A stretch of DNA of 64,000 bases from the NCBI RefSeq assembly GCF_964188355.1, contig NC_134176.1:22646957-22710956 (forward strand), given 5' to 3'. A program made the translations under genes and the position numbers. This document shows, piece after piece, positions 26,680 to 37,237 of this stretch. This stretch comes from Buteo buteo (taxonomy: Eukaryota; Chordata; Aves; Accipitriformes; Accipitridae). Position 1 is the stretch's first letter. The number at the start of each line of letters is the position of its first letter. The notes beneath the pieces were generated by a model. It had not been told where the DNA came from. It worked only from the letters and a program-made list of their open reading frames with translations, and searched no databases.

Positions 26680-27914
26680 AAACTGTCTACACAGCTCCCC
26701 GTGAGTCATCTTTGCAGAGAGACAGGGCCTCAAGGCAACCCAAGGCTGGGCCACTTTTGTAACCCCCCCCATGAGTCCCCTGTGTGCACTAGACATGGTG
26801 AAACTCGTTTGCGAACTATGAGCTGGACAATCCACACAGCTTGGAAGTCGAATATTCTTCCCTCTAGATTTCATAGGATGTAGAACTGAACCCGTGGAAA
26901 AAAAAAAAAGTTTGGACATTTGTCCAAGGATGCTTAGCACTCACAGCAGGATGAACTGCCTTAAAATTCATTGTTATGAATGAAGGAGGTTTTGGGGGGT
27001 GGTTCTGTTTTAAACCAGGAGCAATGATACTTCTTTTCAGATAAACTTGACTAGAATTAATGTTTTCACCTGAGAGAGAGGTTTATTCCCCCTCCTCCTA
27101 ACTTGAGCTGGGTGGCTCTAAACCTGTGTTTCTCACTTTGCATACATTCACAGATTTTTTCAGCAGAGCATTTCCAGAACTAACCAATAGTTGGAATGGG
27201 TATTTTAAGATTTACTAACCTCTAAGATCTATTCAATTCAAATTAAATATTAAATTAAATGTGTATAATTACAAATTCCTTTATAAGCCTTAGCTTTTTG
27301 CTACAGTAGCAAGCTCAAATGTGAAGCCATACTTTTCCTTGAACTTCTGATTTACCAGCCCCCCCCACACACACACACACCTTTAAATATATTACAATCC
27401 CTTTCCATTAAAGAGTAGATCCTTTTTTTTTTGGGGGGGGAGAACAAAAACAATTTTCCCCTTTATCCTTACATTCTTCTTTCAGTGTCCTCTGATGGAA
27501 TTTTCTAAGTCCAGCACTTTTTGATACATACATAAAATATTGTGGGTATACATAGGTAAAAAGTCAGATTGAAAAAACATGCAGAGGAATTTCCTAGATT
27601 TTGCCCAGAGAACTCCCTCCCTATCTCAAGAAGTATTTACTTACAATGGCAGAGCAGCTCAGTGATTTCATTTTGAGAGAAATATACTGTGTGTGTGACA
27701 CAGGAAGGTTTTGCTTTGATTCTAGCTCCCTTTCCTAGCTGTCAGTCAGCTGCTCTGCTTTTACCTTGCATGGATGCAGCCAATCCTTACAAATCTGATC
27801 AAAAATTAGTTTGGTCACAGCTGTCAGACCTATAAAAAGCCAGATAGGAATGTGTATTAAAACTCCAGTGGTTTAAGTATAACTGCACTTAGTCCTTGGA
27901 GTGAATGACTGAGT
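26680..27914. other. Non-coding DNA between an LTR and CR1 copy B
   Basis: No gene is seen. The first 220 bp are GC-richer, with a run of C near 26764 and overlapping chance frames on both strands (26623-26883 and 26653-26940). They may be part of an old retroviral element. The rest is AT-rich, with a CA repeat at 27366, a G-run near 27434 and ordinary single-copy sequence up to the CR1 junction. Confidence 0.5.
27366..27381. repeat. (CA)n microsatellite
   Basis: Eight CA units directly after a run of C. Confidence 0.85.
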
Positions 27915-29292
27915 GAAGTTCCCACTAACTGGAAAAGGGGAAATATAACATCCACTTTCAAAAAGGGAAAAAAGGAAGACCTGGGGAACTACAGACCAGT
28001 CAGTCTCACCTCTGTGCCTAGCAAGATGGTGGAGCAGATCCTCCTGGAAACTGTGCTAAGGCACATGGAAAATAAGGAGGTGACTGGCGACAGCCAACAT
28101 GGCTTCACTAAGGGAAAATCGTGCCTGACAAATTTGGTGGCCTTCTATGATGGGGTTACAGTGTTGGTGGGTAAGGGAAGAGCGACCGATGTCATGTACC
28201 TGGACTTGTCCAAAGCATTTGATGATATCCCTGTCTCTAAATTAGACATGGATGTGACAGATGAAACACTCGGTGGGTAAGGAATTGGCTGGATGGTCAC
28301 ACTCAAAGAGTTGTGGTCAACAGCTCGATGTCCAAGTGGAGACCAGTGATGAGTGGCGTTCCTCAGGGGTCAATATTGGGACTGGTGCTGTTTAACATCT
28401 TTGCTGGTGACATGGACAGTGGGACTGCGTACACCCTCAGCAAGTTTGCCGATGACACCAAGCTGTGCGGTGTGGTTGACATGCTGGAGGGAAGGTCCAG
28501 AGGGACCTTGACAGGATTGAGAGTTGGGCCCATGCGAACCTCATGAAGTTCAACAAGGCCAAGTGCAAGGTCCTGCACCTGGGTTGGGGCAATCCCAAGC
28601 ACAAATACAGGCTGGGAGATGAGTGGATTGAGAGCTGCCCTGCGGAGAAGGACTTGAGGGTGTTGGTTGACAAGAAGCTCAACATGACCTGGCAAGTGCG
28701 TTTGCAGCCCAGAAAGCCAACCGTATCCTGGGCTGCATCAAAAGAAGCGTGACCAGCAGGTCAAGGAAGGTGATTCTCCCCCTCTATTCTGCTCTCATGA
28801 CACCCCAGCTGGAGTGGTGTATTCAGCTCTGGGGACCCCCCGCATAAGAAGGACATGGACCTGTTGGAGCAGGTCCAGAGGAGGGCCATGAAGATGCTCA
28901 GAGGGCTGGAGCACCTCTCCTATGAAGACAGGCTGAGAGATTTGGGGCTGTTCAGCCTGGAGAAGAGAAGGCTCTGGGGAGACCTTATAGCAGCCTTTCA
29001 GTACCTAAAGGGGACCTACGGGAAAGCCAGAGCGGGACATTTTACAAGGGCATATAGTGATAGGACAAGAGGTAATGGCTTTAAACTGAAAGAGGGTAGA
29101 TTTAGATTAGATGTAAGGAAGAAGTTCTTCACTGTGAGCGTGGTGAGGCTCTGGAACATGTTGCCCCAAGAGGCTGTGGATGCCCCCTCCCTAGAAGTGT
29201 TCAAGGCCAGGTTGGATGGGGCTTTGACCAACCTGGTCTATTGGAAGGTGTCCTTGCCCATGGTAGAGGGGTTAGAACGAGATGATCTTTAA
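27915..29292 (+). pseudogene. CR1 copy B reverse transcriptase, C-terminal part (broken)
   Basis: Fragments 28014-28280, 28313-28546, 28543-28752 and 28855-29292 together cover the reverse-transcriptase palm (QHGFTKGKSC, YLDLSKAFD, SGVPQGSILG, FADD) and the C-terminal domain. The last fragment is open for 145 codons and carries VQRRAMKMLRGLEHLSYEDR, SDRTRGNGFKLKEGRFRLD and DAPSLEVFKARLDGAL, the typical CR1 C-terminal signature. Its frame runs about 17 codons past the position where CR1 normally stops. Here CTGGTCTATTGG replaces CTGGTCTAGTGG, and the TAG form is visible in copy C near 42838. Upstream frameshifts, shared with copy A, make the gene inactive. Confidence 0.9.
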
Positions 29293-29326
29293 GGTCCCTT
29301 CCAACCCAAACCATTCTATGATTCTA
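27915..29326 (+). mobile_element. CR1 non-LTR retrotransposon, copy B, 5'-truncated
   Basis: A 1.4-kb CR1 copy that starts inside the reverse-transcriptase region (GAAGTTCCCACTAACTGG) and runs to a normal CR1 3' end. It finishes with AAGGTCCCTTCCAACCC and an ATTCTATGATTCTA tail. 5' truncation with a complete 3' end is the usual outcome of target-primed reverse transcription. From 27915 to 28855 it aligns without gaps to 5233-6173 of copy A with only seven differences, and both share the same frameshifts and deletions. Beyond 28855 it continues into the C-terminal coding part that copy A lacks. No target duplication was identified. Confidence 0.95.
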
Positions 29327-31144
29327 ACATGGGTGATATTGCATACCAGGTTGCATTTGCATTGCAGACTTAAATGATATCTATCCATTTCACATCGATA
29401 TGAAACCCTGTATGTTAGTATTTCTAATGCTTACAATCATAACATTCCTCAAAACCTTCTCTGGAGCAAGGAAAACTTCACTGTGTACCAAATTTTGTTG
29501 AGGAATATCTAGAACCTGTATCTTTTCCAGTATATTTTCTTAGTTTTCTTTACTGGCATAATTGTATCAGATTGAACCGCTGGACAGGCTGTATCACCAA
29601 GGTCTCAATATTATACTTACATGGTTAATGGGGTGGAAATGACCAAAGCACAGGGTTCATAAACAAATGATTTGCCCACTCTCACTGATAAAACTATGGC
29701 CCCACTCAAAGCCAGTGAAATCCTAAACTTTTATATCATTTCTAAAAAATGACTTAACATTCCCTAAGTCCCTTATACATTTTGAAAAGCTTTAGACTTA
29801 GCTTAAATAAATGCAGTGTACTTTATAGGGCATTCCACAACAGCCAGAAGGAGAAAAAAAAATAACAAAATTACTTCCTCATCTATAATTTCTATGATAA
29901 TGTTATAGATATGTATTACAGTAAATTAATAAACAAAGAGATACCGGTATGCAAGTCCCTTGATGCACACACATCATTCTAATAACTGCTAATGAAAGTT
30001 GCTTCCTCTTCCCAGACATAAAAGAAAAAAACCACTCTTCTGATTCTGAAAGATATTAGTCCACAGTAAACGTTGAGATATTTACATGCACAAACAGGTT
30101 CAGGCTTCACTGGATAGCTGACCAGAGCAGTTCTTAAACACAGCAGGCAAACAGTTTGTTGATAGCACTACTTAGTTCAGAGACACTGTACAATTTCAAA
30201 ATAAGAGTGTGATTATTCAGTGCTTTATAAAATTTGAACTAAACAATTACAGAGTAATTCAGCCACATTTTTAATACCTCTCTACTAAGGACATTATAAG
30301 GTTTGTATAATTTAATTTTTCTGAATGGATCATTTGTAATTTGAATACGGTGCATTGTCTTTTTGTTCTTTATAAAAGTAATGCAATGAAACCTAATCAA
30401 CATCTACAAGGGGTGGTATCAATAATAATATTAGGTCTGGGGTTTTTATTACAATTATTGCATTCAAGCTGAGATCAAAAGGTTAACTCTCAATGCATTC
30501 CACAGTTATTCACAATTTCAGCCTATTGACTGAGCTATAGATCAAGGTAACAGTTTCTCTCTGGCTAAAAAGAAGAGAGTCTTACTTATTTCCTCATCAT
30601 TGATTAATCCCGAGTGAAATTAATGTTTAATAGCTGCATTGTTCCAGTACATGTACATTTTGACCTTCTTGTTAAAATAAATATATACTTCAATGGTATT
30701 ATCAATATCATTTACTTGAAGAATCTTCTGGTATTTAGGGAGGAGTGTGCCTCTATTTGCTAACAAACAATTGGTTTCTGACCTTTACAAAAGCAGTCTT
30801 TGTGCCTATGTAAGTACAGATCTATTCATAAAGCATTTAGAAATTTCCATTGGTACACAAGGAGAAATATAAGCCACCTCTAAATATATAATAATAATAA
30901 TAACTAATAATAATAATATTTGTACAGTAGCACGAATTTAATTATTAATGCATTCCCAAACCATAAGCAGGTGCAAACTTCTTTGGTATCTCCAAATTTC
31001 AAACAAAAGTAAATAGGTGAACTTTAACATCTGCCCTTACTGTGCTGCATGGGACCGATATTAGGAACTAGCATTGCTCTTCAGCAGCTGGACTCATCAC
31101 CTCCTCAAAGGCTTGATGAAAACAGGTGAAATCTCTCACAGGCA
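29327..31144. other. Unique AT-rich non-coding DNA
   Basis: 1.8 kb between CR1 copy B and the next LTR. No open frame of interest. An (AAT)n repeat lies at 30888. The last few bases (31140-31144, AGGCA) are the left target duplication of the following LTR. Confidence 0.6.
30888..30919. repeat. (AAT)n microsatellite, interrupted
   Basis: About ten ATA/AAT units with one interruption (AACTAAT) in the middle. Confidence 0.85.
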
Positions 31145-31237
31145 TGTCCCGATCCAATGTCAGGAAAGGTTTCGATATGATCCCAAGAGCAAGATTAAGA
31201 CACAAACAAGGTCAAATGCCATATACCCAAAAAAGTT

Positions 31238-31243
31238 TTTATT
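31238..31243 (-). promoter_or_regulatory. LTR polyadenylation signal AATAAA
   Basis: TTTATT on the plus strand reads AATAAA on the minus strand, within GATAATAAAAAC. It lies about 94 bp before the LTR 3' end, the expected place for the R-region signal. Confidence 0.7.
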
Positions 31244-31425
31244 ATCAAAAGTATCAAAAGTAGAAAATAGTAGCGATAGGATAGAATGGAAGAAAAGGCA
31301 GAAATCAGGCAAGCAGTTGGGATAGAGTTGCAAGGATAGTCACTACCATGGATCCAGCGTCATCCTGGTGGTCCTCAGTCTTCAATTCTCCAGTGATGGG
31401 TGCACACCACAGCTTGTCTCCACGG

Positions 31426-31434
31426 GTTTTTATA
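31426..31434 (-). promoter_or_regulatory. LTR TATA box
   Basis: The minus strand reads CTATAAAAACC, a good TATA box about 190 bp upstream of the LTR polyadenylation signal. It would place the retroviral transcription start near 31400. Confidence 0.7.
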
Positions 31435-31690
31435 GGGCATAGTCTGATGACGCATGCACGTACGTACTGTTCATGCACTGTTCACGCGCTGCAGGTTTCG
31501 TCTATCACACGACCTTCCCGTGATCAACACCAGAAACCAGTACCTTATCTCAAAGACTACAGTTTCCATGAGAATGGTAGTCTCCGGCCCGTCTCCTCCC
31601 CTGGATGCCTCAGTGGCCTGGTAATACTCCTTTTGGACAGAGGAGTGCCCTGCTTAAACAGGCCATCTCTGGGATCCACAAGTGGCTTGT

Positions 31691-31792
31691 CACAGCAAAC
31701 AATCCGGGAGTCGAATGGCTTGAGATGATAGTCCAGTCTCTCACAACAAACAGTCTTTGAGACGAACAGCTCGAGACAACAATTCAGTCTCT
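31691..31792. repeat. Tandem duplication of the first 51 bp of the LTR
   Basis: Two adjacent 51-bp units (31691-31741 and 31742-31792), each beginning CACA-CAAAC and ending CAGTCTCT on the plus strand. They include the LTR 5' terminus. The units have diverged, so the duplication is not recent. It may duplicate U3 enhancer sequence. Confidence 0.8.
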
Positions 31793-34417
31793 CACAAGGC
31801 AGAAGGACTGTGATGTTAACCTGTCTCACGCTGCCAATGAGAGGCTGCCTTTGGCCGGGAGTGAACAAAGTACGTGCAATGAGTTTGGAACTTACCTAAA
31901 AACATATGAAACACCATGATTTTCAAAAGTGCCTTTAGATACAGAACTCAAAATTTCTGAGAAGATAGCAGTGAGGCATCCAGTATTGTACCATTTATAG
32001 TAAGAATAATCTTGTTCTTAATCACAGATCAGACCAGTCTTCCAGAAAGTGCAGCATGAAGAGCAGAATGCACCAAAACCTGTGGTGGTCTAAACCAGGC
32101 TTCATCCATTTCTGAAATTATTATTCCAGCTAAGAAGAAACCTGTCTCCCTGTCTGTTCAGTTAGCCCAATATTGCAAGCACAGGTGGCAGCTGGAAGTG
32201 AAGCTGGGTAAAATGCAGTGATGAATCTGTTCCCTCACAAAGCGCCAGACTAAGCTTAACAGCACATTTCACATCTCTCCCTAAATGCCATTGCTGCCTC
32301 TATGAGCTCAGAAGCACTTTGGGTGGGACTGTGAACAGTGGGCACTGCAAAGCTCCCACCCCTACAGTCAGAGCAGGATGATGAAACGCCATTTCCAAGC
32401 CAGCAGAAATGCACGTTGATTTTGTGGGTGAAAGTTTTTCAGTTCCCTCTGTCTTACAGGCACTGGGCAATAACAAACACAAATATTTTCAGAAAACTGA
32501 ATTTCTACCCAGACCTGCTTCCAGGGGTTCAGTCATAAAAGTACATCGTCACTGAGAAATTTTCCTTTTGTAAATAATACATGCTTTATAAACCTTTACT
32601 CCTGAAGCATTGCCACACTTTTAGGAGGTAATTGTGATTGTTCCCATATTACAGCTGGAAAATGATGCATAGCTATTGTGATTGACTTTGCCAAGGTCAG
32701 GAAATGATTTAGTGGCACAGCTCAAAATAGCAAATTCCAAGTCCTCTGTTGAAACCACTAGTCTCCATTTCCTCCATCAGGCAATTGCTTCTGGGAGAAA
32801 AGAAGATTTGAGGATGTCAGGAGAGGACACATACACATTTTGTAGTCAATACTGATGAAATCAGGTGAAGTTCTTTACTCACACTGCTCTACACTGGTTA
32901 GAAAACCTGCCGTGCTTATCTAGATGTAATCATCATCTAACAGTTATTTCTGGCAGTATATCTTACAGTATCTTCTGTCACCTTTCCAGTGACAAAGCCT
33001 TTATTTCTTATTATTACATTACTTATAATGTGCGTTGCCAGCCCACCCACCATGCTTCTTAATTAATTATAATTTGTAATATGTTTCTGGCAGCAGAGAC
33101 AAAGAACTCTCCTGCTACCAGCGGGAGATTAGCAATCTCCTTCATTAGCAATTGTAAAGAATATTCTGTTATTATTAATTACATTTTTTATTACTGTTGT
33201 TATTATTATTTAACAGTAAGCTACACACATCAGCACATTTGTGATGGCAGGGCTTTCATTTTCATAGCGAGTCCTGCCATAAGAGCATCTCAATGATGGG
33301 TGAACATCCCTGTATCTAATTCTATCTATTTAGATTAGAGGTACTATTCACAGGGCTCTCTGAGCACTTAACAACCGCATACTCTGTGAAGCATATGCCA
33401 TCACATCCAGAAAGATTCTCTTTCTCACACAGGCACAGATACACACTCATCTTTTTTGTTTGTTTTCATTTTGTTGTTGTTTGTTTGCTATATTTGCAAA
33501 CTTTTTGTTCTTTGACAAATTCTAACAAAGGTGTGAGTTTTCACTTTTCCTTAAAGTATTTTGTCACCTGTAAAAGGGGAGGCTAGAGAGATTGCTTTGC
33601 CTTCCACTGTTATTACACACCAATTTCACTGAGGGGATTTCTTTTAGTGACAGGAAGTTTTTTAGATCCCAGTCAGTTCTGTGGTCCAATTACCCATGCA
33701 CCTTCCAGGCATAATGAAAGGAATGACACAGAGGTAGGAAAAAGTGGCTGGGGTGGGATTATAGTGGCATAAACTGGTACCACCAGTAAAAGAAATGGTG
33801 TGAGAGTGCTCTTTTCTTTGAGAATGGTAGCTTGCCTAAGTTGCTTCAGAAGGCTGAGACATTTTTAAATACCTATCCTTTTGGCTTCAGTACATTCTGA
33901 AGGGTTTTTACATCTAATGAAACAAAGAAGTAATTTTAAAAGATCTGATTTCTGTGCCCAAAACAAGCTTTCAGCTATTACCTTCTGCTTCCTTCCCCCC
34001 TTGTTCTGCCATGGGAAGTGGCTCATACCTGCAGGCAGATCATACTGTAGCGGCTGGCATGGTTACTGTCCTCTGTTGTCTGTCCCAGCCTTTTTCCCAA
34101 CATTTACTAGCACTGCGGGAGGGTCTGCTGAGCAGTTCAGCTAACAGTTTAGGATGCCAGATATTGGCATTATCTGAAGTCATCCAGACCTGTGTCATCT
34201 AGAAACATCTGTAAGCCACATTGATTTGTCTCTTTAAAGGGGTTGGTAAGCTATGGTTGAAGTTTCAGGCAGACAGCAAAGATGGTAACCACTTCATTCA
34301 GCCTAGCTAAGTCTGCTGGCATGGGTTAGAAGTGCATGTTGCCAATACAAAATCCCTTAAAGTACACAAAGATTCTGCTGATGCAACTTACGGAAGAAAA
34401 ATAGCCTTCTTTCTTAG

Positions 34418-34633
34418 TCAGGATAACAACTGGTAGTAGTCACCCACAGAGTCTGTACACAATTGTAATTCGCTCTCAGGGCTGATCACAGACATTTCTG
34501 AACTGAGGACTGTCATCAAACAAGTCCTGGGGAGAGAATTGCAATCTTGTGTGTACAGTAAGTGGCCATCTATTATTTCAGTGTCAGAGGTTTCCCAGAG
34601 CTCTGCTTCAGCTGCCAAATTCCTTTCCACTCC
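34418..34633 (-). other. Exon-like open frame of unknown identity
   Basis: The minus strand is open for 72 codons from a TGA near 34636 to a TGA at 34420-34418. The product would be acidic and balanced in composition, with stretches such as AAEAELWETSDTEIIDG and CTDSVGDYYQLLS at its C-terminus. A pyrimidine-rich acceptor-like sequence (TTCTGTCTTTGTTGAG) precedes it on that strand. It could be a last coding exon, a pseudogene piece or chance. On the opposite strand, 34418-34557 is bounded by an acceptor (CCTTCTTTCTTAG) and a donor (ACA then GTAAGTGG) but has stops in every frame. No family was recognised. Confidence 0.15.
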
Positions 34634-35683
34634 TCAACAAAGACAGAACAAGGCATAGTTGTTTAGTATTATATGACATTGGATGCCATGAGTTGTCATC
34701 ACAATTAGGCCGCATTTTCACAAATCCCCCTACTGAACCCTAAAGTGACAGCATTTATTAGAAGTAAGAGGCATGTTTACAGAGCTGGATACAGACATAA
34801 CTGGGGTCCTTTGCCTGCATAGGGAGCTGGCTGATCATAAAATTTCTGATCTGGAAACTATCTATACACCCACCCATAGAAATAGCTATACAGGCTATAT
34901 CTACATCTAGAAACATATAGAGTTTAGAACAGGAAAAACATCAGTGTGACTATTGGCTGTTTTCATCCATTCTACAGCAAATGATAATAGACATCTCAAA
35001 CTGAATTTCCAGGTAACATAAGAAAATACAGATGCAATTATACAGTGCAAAACCTCATCTAGATTATAACATACTGTATTGATTTGCCATATCCAAGAAA
35101 ACTGAATTCAAACTGATATAGACTGTGCAGTCAAGCTTTCTACCTTAGTATCTACAGCCCAGGCTTTTGAAGGAAGAAACATTCAGGGTGGCAGATCTGC
35201 TGCTGCTCAGCTACATATTTGAATGGCTATGGCATCCAGCAAATTGGCTATTACAAGGTTTCTATATAATTGTATTTGGTATAATACTGGCCTAATAATG
35301 TGTGGATTCTTGTCCTCTATACAGAGATGTATTTTATTTGGGGTTTTGCTTTTAGGAGGAAGAATCTTGACTAAATCTATTTCAAAATACTTTTAATTCT
35401 GAGTTTAGGGTAACTGAACCACCTTTCAGCTGAGAGACATCACTGTTATTCAAGACAGAAATTCCCCTTTTTTACCCACCTACCATCTGTACTTGAAAGC
35501 ATGACATCTCTCTTCTTCACCTGACAGAAGTACGTAAAGCAATTACACTTTCAATAGCATTAGCATTCTTTGTAAAGCTTTTCAAAAGTATTGGACACCA
35601 AGATGATAACTGCCATACTACTTAGAAAAGGATGTTTGATAGGTTAACAACAAATAGCCTCACAAGCCTCTTCCAATTTCTTT

Positions 35684-35702
35684 TATATATATATATATAT
35701 AT
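35684..35702. repeat. (TA)n microsatellite
   Basis: About ten uninterrupted TA units. Confidence 0.85.
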
Positions 35703-37092
35703 CTTTTCATTATTCAGTTGAACAAACTGAAGCACAAAACACTGCAGTGTTTTGCCCAAAGACAGAAAGCACAGACAGAAAGAGATCAGAAGAACCTGTA
35801 ATCTAGTTTCTGAGTTTTGAGCTTCAGTATCAGCAACTTCTTCCACTGTTAATAATTTCACCAATACACTACGGAATTTTACAACTTAATAAAATAGGTT
35901 TGAGAACACAAAACTGCTTTAATTGATGAAGTTGTAAATCACAATGTTTAACAGTCCTTGAGGATCCTTTCATGGCTATTAATGGGAGCTCATTTATGAC
36001 AGTAGTGATTATGGCTTCTGCAGCTGGGGTCAGTGATCAAAATGTCTGCTCAAAGTAGGATGAGATCTGGGATAAAGATCCCAAACAGACACTCAGCAAA
36101 GAGAGTGGGAAAAATGTGATACCATAAATAAGAGAAACAAAACATTGTGGATACAGGAGCTATGCTGGATAACATCTAATCCCAGGGCAGCTGTCTTTGG
36201 AAAGGATTGCTCATTTATTTATTTGCAACATTTTGATTTGATCATCTATCTTTGGTTGATTTTATGGCAGTAAGCACATGAGAGAAAACCCTGTGATACT
36301 GCACAGAGCTGTTTGCTATGCAGAAATCTGTATTAATGTCAATTTATTAATTTTTACTATGTACAAAGCACTTGGGAAAGGACAGCTTGTAATGTCTGCA
36401 ATAACAGTGAAGGCACGTGCAATCTATCTCATTACTCCTCTTTGTTAAGGGTGACTCACGCAAAGTAATGGGTCAGTCTAGCACTCACAAGCCTCTTAGT
36501 AAGGATCTAGGCATAAAAGGTAGTAAGAGACTTAAGGGAATTTCTGCAAGAGAGGCTGTCAGATTTGCAAGATTGCTCCACAGAAACAGCGTTTTCCAAT
36601 GTTTTAAAGGAGGAAGGAAGGAAGAAAAGAGCAATTGGAAAACTTTAGCATTGTGGTGATGCAGATGGAAAAATGTAAATATTTCTTAGTTTAATTCCCT
36701 GTACTATTTCTCTGCTGTTTTAAGTAGATTTTCAAATGTAGTGTCATCTACCTGGTCTACTATGAAAATTGTTGTCACTTTCTCTTTTATTTGAGCAAAA
36801 TCATACTAACCTGCATGTAGTAATGACTTTTTGAACATGCTCTGCTACTGAAAGAAACTGCCTTTGAGAGAAGTGAGAAGCTAACATGGAAAGAGAATGT
36901 GGGAGAGCTTCTTCGGGTAGCACATGCCCAAGGCAATGTAGAAGCGTTTGTGGACAGCTGCTACCAAACTGAATTACAGTCAGAAAAGTTTTTGAGTTAG
37001 AAAAGAGTTAGAAACCCCCCTTCGTCCTAAAATTTTCAATATAGTGAAGGTCTTTTTGACTAGTTTAAGGAGGCCTCATACATGCATGAATT

Positions 37093-37237
37093 ATGCCAGC
37101 AGAGCTAAGGGACAACGACCAGCATCTTGGGGTAGGACAAGCACCTCACCAGCTATTGCAGGAGTTCCAGATGCCAGCTGTCACAGCATGCAGTCTCCTG
37201 CAGGAACATCTCCACCTGCTGAGCAGCCTGGTCTCAG
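37093..37237 (+). other. Candidate exon with strong splice donor
   Basis: A GC-richer block ends in CTCAG followed by GTAAGTCATC, a near-consensus donor. From ATG at 37093 the frame is open for 48 codons across the block and reads Gln/Leu-rich (QLLQEF, LLQEHLHLLSSL), with helix-forming character. A second frame from 37044 is also open and Pro/Ser-rich, so the reading frame is uncertain. The upstream acceptor is weak. If real, it might be a first coding exon or part of a non-coding RNA. No protein family was recognised. Confidence 0.2.

Larger units (their letters stand above)
31145..31796 (-). mobile_element. Solo LTR of an endogenous retrovirus, minus strand
   Basis: Read on the minus strand, this 652-bp block starts TGTGAGAGACTG and ends ATCGGGACA. 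It is flanked by the 5-bp direct repeat AGGCA (plus-strand 31140-31144 and 31797-31801). It contains a TATA box (CTATAAAAACC on the minus strand, near 31434-31426) and, about 190 bp downstream, AATAAA (31243-31238), which gives the U3-R-U5 order. The first 51 bp of U3 are tandemly duplicated. No retroviral gene lies next to it, so it is a solo LTR. The 103-codon minus-strand frame at 31557-31868 is open through the duplication and is not a gene. The 5-bp duplication fits several endogenous retrovirus groups, so no class is assigned. Confidence 0.88.

Noticed and set aside
30888..30919. Regular repeats as a CRISPR-like array
   Set aside because: The repeats are simple microsatellites with no spacers, and the window is clearly vertebrate nuclear DNA.
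36417..36659. 80-codon frame with an internal Met-Gly-Gln, considered as a retroviral Gag start
   Set aside because: The Met-Gly-Gln is at residue 18 rather than the start, the remaining similarity is vague, and there is no LTR, primer-binding site or further viral sequence nearby.
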